Below, piece after piece: positions 1 to 3,752 of a stretch of 5,924 bases of DNA. Within the stretch, counting starts at the first letter, position 1. Each line of letters opens with the position of its first letter. The notes under the pieces are model-generated. The model was not told the origin of the DNA. It ran no database searches and saw only the letters and a list, made by a program, of their open reading frames with translations. Source of the DNA: Chlamydiota bacterium (GTDB lineage Bacteria; Chlamydiota; Chlamydiia; Chlamydiales; Rhabdochlamydiaceae); the NCBI GenBank assembly GCA_016866585.1, contig VGMB01000108.1:1-5924 (forward strand), written 5' to 3'. The translations under genes and the position numbers were made by a program.

Positions 1-26
1 TGACCTTGCTATAATTTACTAGACAC
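1..26 (+). repeat. Left terminal inverted repeat of the IS3 element
   Basis: The sequence starts TGACCTTGC and ends TAGACAC. It matches the reverse complement of 1230-1255 at 20 of 26 positions, with uninterrupted identity over the inner seven bases. A perfect TATAAT lies inside it at 10-15. Confidence 0.9.
10..15 (+). promoter_or_regulatory. TATAAT -10 element inside the IS3 left end (half of a junction promoter)
   Basis: This is a perfect -10 hexamer 56 bp before the orfA start. No -35 can exist within the linear element because only nine bases precede it. If the IS circularises with a 3-bp spacer, TTGCAA at 1245-1250 from the right end falls exactly 17 bp upstream (5 + 3 + 9 bases). This is the arrangement of the junction promoters known in IS911 and IS2. 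In the linear form it could also pair with a -35 in flanking DNA outside the window. Confidence 0.65.
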
Positions 27-70
27 ATAGAATCCGAACAATTTAAACAAATTGTTAGGAGGGATAATCT

Positions 71-367
71 ATGAGTATAAGAAATTATGATAGAGAATTT
101 AAGCTAAATGCAGTCAAACTGTATAGAGAAAGTCAAAAACCAATGAGTAAAATCTGTAAAGATTTAGAAATACCTATTTCTACTCTTAGTGGATGGGTCA
201 AAGAATTTGAATCTCATGGAGAAGAAAGCTTCCCTGGATCCGGTAAACTAAAGCCTTGTAACGAGGAAGTTTACCTTCTTAAAAAACAGTTAGCAGATGT
301 CACTTTGGAAAGAGATATCTTAAAAAAAGCCATAGCCATCTTCTCAAAACCAAAAGGGACAAAATAG
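71..367 (+). CDS. IS3-family transposase OrfA (DNA-binding subunit)
   Basis: This 98-aa protein is the usual size for IS3 OrfA. Residues ~5-48 form the helix-turn-helix that binds the terminal repeats: a basic start (YDREFKLNAVKLY), then a recognition-helix region around IPISTLSGWVKEF. Residues ~64-90 are a leucine-zipper-like amphipathic helix (L70, V77, L84) used by this family for multimerisation. The start is well set by AGGAGGG at 57-63, seven bases before ATG. The final dozen codons overlap the open -1 frame of orfB, and an A7 run lies at codons 84-86, so the protein can be read as a stand-alone regulator or fused to OrfB. Family assignment rests on sequence pattern and context. Confidence 0.93.
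   Translation: MSIRNYDREFKLNAVKLYRESQKPMSKICKDLEIPISTLSGWVKEFESHGEESFPGSGKLKPCNEEVYLLKKQLADVTLERDILKKAIAIFSKPKGTK
322..328 (+). promoter_or_regulatory. A7 slippery site for programmed -1 frameshifting (orfA to orfB)
   Basis: Seven consecutive A residues are read in orfA as A AAA AAA before GCC. The -1 frame is open from 283 to 1230. A slip here joins 86 codons of orfA to 300 codons of the orfB frame and gives a 386-aa OrfAB transposase, the active enzyme in IS3 elements. A GGAAAGAG stretch at 307-314, about 8 bases upstream, could act as an internal Shine-Dalgarno-like stimulator. I see no strong stem-loop downstream. Confidence 0.75.
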
Positions 368-372
368 AGTTC

Positions 373-1230
373 ATGGTAAAAAATAAAGATATCTTTCCTT
401 TAGAGAAGATGGCTCAAGTATTAAATGTAGCAAGAAGCAGCTATTACTTACCTCAAAAGCCGTCTAAAAGATGCCTTGAAAATCAAAATATTTTAGAGAA
501 AGCAAGAGAAATCTATCACAAAAGCCGAGGTACTTACGGAAGTCCTAGAATACATGTATCACTACAACGTTTAGGCATTCAATGCTCAAGACCTAGGGTG
601 GCAAGATTAATGAAAAAAGTGAATCTACAAGCGAAAATGGTGAAAGCTTGGAAAAAGACAACTAAAAGGAATGAAGAGCATAGTGTAGAGCCCAATCATC
701 TCTGTCAGCAATTTGATGTTACAGAGCCAAATAAAGTGTGGGTCTCTGACATAACCTATGTACCAACAGAAGAAGGCTGGTTGTATGTCTCTGTGTCATT
801 AGATCTTTTTTCTAGAAAAGTGGTGGGATTGTCTATGGCAGCGTCTTTAGAAACTCCCCTTGTTCTTAACACGCTTGATCAAGCTTTTACACATCGCAAA
901 CCTGGAAAAGAGCTAATGCATCATTCTGATCGCGGGTGTCAATATACCAGCAAGTACTTTAAAGGATTTATGGAAGAGTATAACGTTAAATTGAGTATGA
1001 GCAATAAAGGATGTTGCTATGATAATGCTGTAGCTGAAAGTTTCTTTCATACCTTAAAAACAGAGCATGTTGATTTTTGTAAGTATAGAACAAGAGAAGA
1101 AGCTGTCAACAGTATTTTTGAATATATAGAGGTGTTTTACAATAGACAAAGGCTTCATTCAACCTTGGGTTATTATAGCCCGGCTGAATATGAAAAATTA
1201 TGGGATATGAAACGGTGTTCGGGTTTCTAG
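373..1230 (+). CDS. IS3-family transposase OrfB (DDE catalytic domain)
   Basis: This 285-aa reading from the first ATG carries the integrase-core domain that cuts and joins IS ends. The N-terminal ~60 residues are the HTH_21-like region (…SRGTYGSPRIH), followed by the RNase-H-fold core. The catalytic triad is visible: D126 in WVSDITY, D186 in HHSDRG and E222 in NAVAESFF, with K229 seven residues later. D186 and E222 are separated by exactly 35 residues, the DD(35)E spacing of the family. The C-terminus has the usual FYNRQRLHSTLGYYSPAEYE block. The ATG at 373 lacks a clear ribosome site and lies within an open frame starting at 283, so the main product is probably the frameshifted OrfAB. The stop overlaps the right inverted repeat by one base. 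Confidence 0.95.
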   Translation: MVKNKDIFPLEKMAQVLNVARSSYYLPQKPSKRCLENQNILEKAREIYHKSRGTYGSPRIHVSLQRLGIQCSRPRVARLMKKVNLQAKMVKAWKKTTKRNEEHSVEPNHLCQQFDVTEPNKVWVSDITYVPTEEGWLYVSVSLDLFSRKVVGLSMAASLETPLVLNTLDQAFTHRKPGKELMHHSDRGCQYTSKYFKGFMEEYNVKLSMSNKGCCYDNAVAESFFHTLKTEHVDFCKYRTREEAVNSIFEYIEVFYNRQRLHSTLGYYSPAEYEKLWDMKRCSGF

Positions 1231-1255
1231 TGTCTAAAAAATCGTTGCAAGATCA
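1230..1255 (-). repeat. Right terminal inverted repeat of the IS3 element
   Basis: Read on the minus strand it starts TGATCTTGC and ends TTAGACAC, matching the left end at 20 of 26 positions. On the plus strand it contains TTGCAA (1245-1250) pointing outward, a plausible -35 for a circle-junction promoter. Its outermost TGA (minus strand, 1255-1253) terminates the interrupted IS630 reading frame. Confidence 0.9.
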
Positions 1256-1663
1256 TGGTACAAGTGCCGGCTTTTTATAGGAGAAACCATGTCTCTGGAG
1301 CCAGTTGCGCATACCAGGAACCGAATAAGTAACAGGCCAAGTGGACTGAACATAAGCGATGATATCTTTGACGTAGAGGTAGGTATGGCTACGAAGATGG
1401 GCTACAAGTTCACTGGATTGCTCGATGGAAAGCTTTTCGATAGACCCACCATTCTCAGGCTTTAACTTCTTAGATTCTCTGTATTCAGAGATATGTTGGC
1501 GTATTGCATCCTCAGAAAGCAACAAGGCCTCTGCTATTGAACCAACGGACCAGCCTTTATCGAATAATAGCACGGCTTTGATCCGATCGCAGATCCTTTT
1601 ATCTCTTTCTCGTTTGTGTTGAGCTTTGAGCTGAGTTCGTTTAGTATCGCTTAAGAGAATCAT
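1253..1663 (-). pseudogene. IS630-family transposase, N-terminal fragment truncated by the IS3 insertion
   Basis: About 136 codons remain from the ATG at 1663 (reads MILLSDTKRTQLKAQHKRER). The fragment contains the paired helix-turn-helix/winged-helix DNA-binding region of IS630-type transposases: KGWSVGSIAEALLLSEDAIRQ, then LKPENGGS, then the second helical domain TYLYVKDIIAYVQSTW and WLQRHGFSYKKPALVP. In intact relatives (roughly 340 aa) the DDE catalytic domain follows that last motif; here translation stops at once on TGA belonging to the IS3 tip, so all catalytic residues are gone. A longer reading from TTG at 1684 is open, but the ATG start matches the typical family start. The missing C-terminal part should lie beyond the left edge of the window. 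It might still make a DNA-binding fragment, which is inference. Confidence 0.88.
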
Positions 1664-1730
1664 GCTCAATATGTTGCATGTCAACCTGAATTTTTATCAA
1701 ACTGTTTCTTAAATCACGAGCGGTATAATC
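1256..1730 (-). mobile_element. 5' remnant of an IS630-family element interrupted by IS3
   Basis: This covers the transposase fragment plus its upstream leader. The outer boundary is an estimate. Bases ~1708-1730 (AAATCACGAGCGGTATAATC) are noticeably richer in G+C than the following AT-only leader and include TA dinucleotides, the expected IS630 target, so the terminal repeat probably ends near 1724-1730. The other end of the element is not in the window, so the repeat cannot be confirmed by pairing. Confidence 0.6.
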
Positions 1731-1762
1731 TCTTTTTAAATACCAAATAAAAAAAAAATCTC

Positions 1763-1796
1763 TATAATATCTGAAATTTTTTATTAAAACAGGATA
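1763..1796 (+). promoter_or_regulatory. Probable promoter -10 and ribosome binding site of the 565-aa LRR gene
   Basis: A perfect TATAAT at 1763-1768 would place transcription start near 1775. No convincing -35 hexamer sits 16-19 bp upstream; a run of nine or more A residues (about 1749-1758) fills that spacer. AGGA at 1791-1794, six bases before ATG, is the ribosome site. An in-frame TAA at 1795-1797 excludes any longer reading, so the ATG at 1801 is firmly placed. A second TATAAT at 1724-1729 lies at the presumed IS630 border. Confidence 0.5.
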
Positions 1797-1800
1797 AATT

Positions 1801-3498
1801 ATGACATTAACTCCTTTAAATATTCAAATTAGCTCATCCCTAACTAGTATTTATCCCTCAATAGTCCAGAATGACATCACTAATGCAAATGAAAAACTAT
1901 CCAACCTGCCTCATCAAGTAAGATCTTGGATTATAAACGATGTAAACCTCCTTAGATCAACAGTAGCAAGTGCGAATAATCTAAAAATCTTATTCTCCCC
2001 TCCCGCAACTTTAACTGAAATAGATATTTCGATTCATAGACTTGCAGTCAAGATCTTTCAATCCTCTACTCCTGAAACATTAAACATAATTTTAAATTCA
2101 TTCAAAAAGTTATGTGAAGGCGTAAATGAATACAGACCCTACCAAATCCTAGAACCCCTTCACAGAGTTCAATTAGTTTACTGTTTAGAGATAGCACACG
2201 GCTACCAAATTATAGATAAATGGGCAAAAGAAAACAACAACACCTGGAATATAAAATTAGCTAGCGATGCATTAAAACATCAAATCTCCTCTCCGAGTTG
2301 TACACACCTTAATCTCAAAGGACTGAACTTAAAATCATTGCCGAATATTTTTGAAATGGTAATAGTCAAAGAAAAAACCACTAGCATTGATCTTAGCGGT
2401 AATGATTTAACAGTACTTCCATCATCATTTTCAATGTTGGAAAACGCAACAAAAATTGATTTAAGTCACAATTCTTTCTCCGAAATCCCTTCGGTCGTAT
2501 TGAAGTTAAATAATATTGAGGAAATCAATATTTCTAACACTAAAATTGAAGAACTCTCAATATCACACTGTGAATTAAAAAACTTAAAAATTATAATAGC
2601 AAATAACATGACAAAATTGCATCTAATATCTCCCTCTGTTTTAAAGAAGCAATTAAGTCTCAAAAATTGCACTCATCTTTATAAGATTATTTACAACCTA
2701 GACCAACACAATAAATTTATATCGCCAATATCCGATTTTCAAGAAATCACAGAAAAGTGGGAGTTAGAGAACATTGAGCCAATTATAAATGAATGGGCTG
2801 AAAATCAAGAATTTGGAATAGAAGCTAAAGAAGTTATCATAGGCTTTTTAAACACTCCGAAAATGACGCAACTAAATTTAGACAATTTCAACTTATCATC
2901 ATTACCAGATATTTTCAACTCCATAGCAACTAGAACAAGGCTACAAAAGCTCTGGTTAAATAACAACCCTCTCACCGAACTTCCACCTAGCTTCATTTAT
3001 TTAGAAAACTTAGAGGAACTTCGAATAAAAAAATCACAATTTTCATTTTTTCCTTTAGAGATACTCTTCATTCCTTCAGATTGTAAATTACGTTTTGAAG
3101 ATGCAAATATATCAGAAAAAGACCTCTTTGATCAAATAAATGAATATTCAACTATCCTTGAAGAACCTCACTCATGGAAAATTTATGAAAATCTTCAAAG
3201 ATCATACTGCAATACCGAGATTCTAAGATGGAGTAAAACTGAATATGAAGGCGTAACTGCTGCTAAAATCCTACTTTATTTTATTAATCATCAAACAGAA
3301 ACACAAATCGATCTTAGCTACCTACAACTACAATCACTGCCTGAATGCATGAATGGAATTGCATTTACAAAGAGATGTGAATTTATAGCATATCCTGAAA
3401 GCCTGTCCAACATCTATTCAGGATATGATGAAACCACATATGGATTGGGTTTTGATCAAGAAGCGTACGGTTACTACACATTTTCAAATCCTTACTAA
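1801..3498 (+). CDS. Leucine-rich-repeat effector-like protein with three repeated helical cap modules
   Basis: This 565-aa protein has no Sec signal peptide or membrane segment. Residues 1-137 are a mostly helical leader with LSNLPHQVRSWI at 33-44. Three cap modules follow, each built as W…A…I..F…L.L..L.L.SLP: W141 (138-184), W332 (329-372) and W477 (474-517). After the first cap come LRRs such as IDLSGNDLTVLPSSF and IDLSHNSFSEIPSVV (196-290, later ones degenerate). After the second come LQKLWLNNNPLTELPPSF and LEELRIKKSQFSFFP. The third is cut short and leads into a Tyr-rich tail (531-565). The caps resemble the helical hairpin before the LRRs of YopM and IpaH proteins. No NEL, protease or other enzymatic domain is visible. 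A likely role is a protein-binding effector or decoy exported by a type III or similar system, which is inference. The gene is convergent with a related NEL-ligase gene. Confidence 0.9.
   Translation: MTLTPLNIQISSSLTSIYPSIVQNDITNANEKLSNLPHQVRSWIINDVNLLRSTVASANNLKILFSPPATLTEIDISIHRLAVKIFQSSTPETLNIILNSFKKLCEGVNEYRPYQILEPLHRVQLVYCLEIAHGYQIIDKWAKENNNTWNIKLASDALKHQISSPSCTHLNLKGLNLKSLPNIFEMVIVKEKTTSIDLSGNDLTVLPSSFSMLENATKIDLSHNSFSEIPSVVLKLNNIEEINISNTKIEELSISHCELKNLKIIIANNMTKLHLISPSVLKKQLSLKNCTHLYKIIYNLDQHNKFISPISDFQEITEKWELENIEPIINEWAENQEFGIEAKEVIIGFLNTPKMTQLNLDNFNLSSLPDIFNSIATRTRLQKLWLNNNPLTELPPSFIYLENLEELRIKKSQFSFFPLEILFIPSDCKLRFEDANISEKDLFDQINEYSTILEEPHSWKIYENLQRSYCNTEILRWSKTEYEGVTAAKILLYFINHQTETQIDLSYLQLQSLPECMNGIAFTKRCEFIAYPESLSNIYSGYDETTYGLGFDQEAYGYYTFSNPY
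2212..2352 (+). repeat. Cap-LRR module 1 (residues 138-184)
   Basis: The module reads IDKWAKE, a helix ending SDALKHQI, then LNLKGLNLKSLPNIF. It is the most divergent of the helical parts, with Asp where the others have Glu before the core Ala. Two well-formed LRRs and several degenerate ones follow. Confidence 0.7.
2785..2916 (+). repeat. Cap-LRR module 2 (residues 329-372)
   Basis: The module reads INEWAENQEF, then EAKEVIIGFL, then LNLDNFNLSSLPDIF. It is the closest of the three to the single module in the minus-strand NEL protein (INQWAENDEF…EAASRIMDFI…LDLSRLNLYSLPDIF), which suggests common descent. Confidence 0.8.
3220..3351 (+). repeat. Cap-LRR module 3 (residues 474-517)
   Basis: The module reads ILRWSKTEYEG, then AAKILLYFI, then IDLSYLQLQSLPECM. 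Only one LRR strand follows before the protein changes into a Tyr-rich tail, so this unit looks truncated or repurposed as a C-terminal cap. Confidence 0.7.
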
Positions 3499-3535
3499 TA
3501 GATCATTTCCCCATAATTATCTAATTTCAAAGCTT

Positions 3536-3559
3536 TTCCTTAGTCCAAAGACGAAGGAA
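3536..3559 (+). other. Imperfect hairpin downstream of the 565-aa LRR gene
   Basis: The arms TTCCTTAGTC and GACGAAGGAA pair at nine of ten positions (one A/G mismatch) around a CAAA loop. It lies 38 bases after the stop codon. A T7 run follows only 23 bases later, so it is not a textbook intrinsic terminator, but it could protect the 3' end or contribute to termination. Confidence 0.35.
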
Positions 3560-3706
3560 TGGCTCTTGAAAGTTTCTTGTCATTTTTTTGAATCTCTTTA
3601 TACTTTTACCTTGACAGCGATTTCGGTAAAAAAGAATCGTGAATTTTAATAAATTAAATTCTTAAACATATAAGTTTTACAGACAAATAAAAAAGACACT
3701 CAAAAC

Positions 3707-3736
3707 AAAAAAACTCTAAAGGAAATCACTCTTTAA
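3707..3736 (-). terminator. Weak Rho-independent terminator candidate of the NEL-ligase gene
   Basis: Read on the minus strand, TTAAAG (3736-3731) pairs with CTTTAG (3721-3716) as a 6-bp stem with one G-U pair and a 9-base loop. AG and then seven T residues (3713-3707) follow. The position, about 17 bases past the stop, is right; the stem is AT-rich and weak. Confidence 0.35.
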
Positions 3737-3752
3737 GCTGTTTTTACAAAAT

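Larger units (their letters stand above)
1..1255 (+). mobile_element. Complete IS3-family insertion sequence
   Basis: This is a full-length IS of 1255 bp bounded by imperfect 26-bp inverted repeats that begin with TGA at both tips. It contains a helix-turn-helix orfA and a DDE orfB in the -1 frame relative to orfA, the standard IS3-family layout and size. Both ends, the ribosome binding site, the frameshift site and all three catalytic residues look intact, so the copy is probably still functional. The element begins exactly at the first base of the window, so its left target duplication cannot be seen. On the right it abuts TGG at 1256-1258, inside an IS630-type transposase gene. IS3 elements usually duplicate 3-4 bp of target. 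Confidence 0.93.
3499..3752. other. Non-coding gap between convergent LRR genes
   Basis: This 254-bp AT-rich stretch lies between two stop codons facing each other. I find no convincing gene. It holds an imperfect hairpin at 3536-3559, a T7 run at 3583-3589, an AT-rich near-palindrome at 3641-3661 (GAATTTTAAT…ATTAAATTC), and a weak terminator for the minus-strand gene. The part around 3531-3642 is somewhat richer in G+C than the rest and might be a worn relic of something, but I recognise nothing in it. Confidence 0.6.

Noticed and set aside
1425..1622. Open frame of 65 codons on the plus strand
   Set aside because: It lies antisense within the recognisable IS630 transposase fragment, has no ribosome binding site and shows no protein-like pattern.
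1801..2200. F-box or BTB-like domain at the N-terminus of the LRR protein
   Set aside because: LRR proteins of amoeba symbionts can carry such domains, and LPHQV loosely recalls an F-box LP motif, but the surrounding residues do not match and the neighbour's equivalent (LPEAV) does not either.
2466..2996. Two minus-strand open frames (2466-2672 and 2805-2996)
   Set aside because: Both are antisense to the LRR gene and arise from its repetitive Leu/Asn codon pattern; neither shows a plausible start context.
3611..3616. Perfect TTGACA -35 hexamer on the plus strand
   Set aside because: No -10 sequence lies at 16-19 bp, and the only gene downstream is on the opposite strand.
3425..3649. Plus-strand open frame of 74 codons overlapping the end of the LRR gene
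   Set aside because: I considered it as a frameshifted continuation of the LRR protein, but it contains no LRR or NEL motif and has no ribosome site. It is treated as chance.
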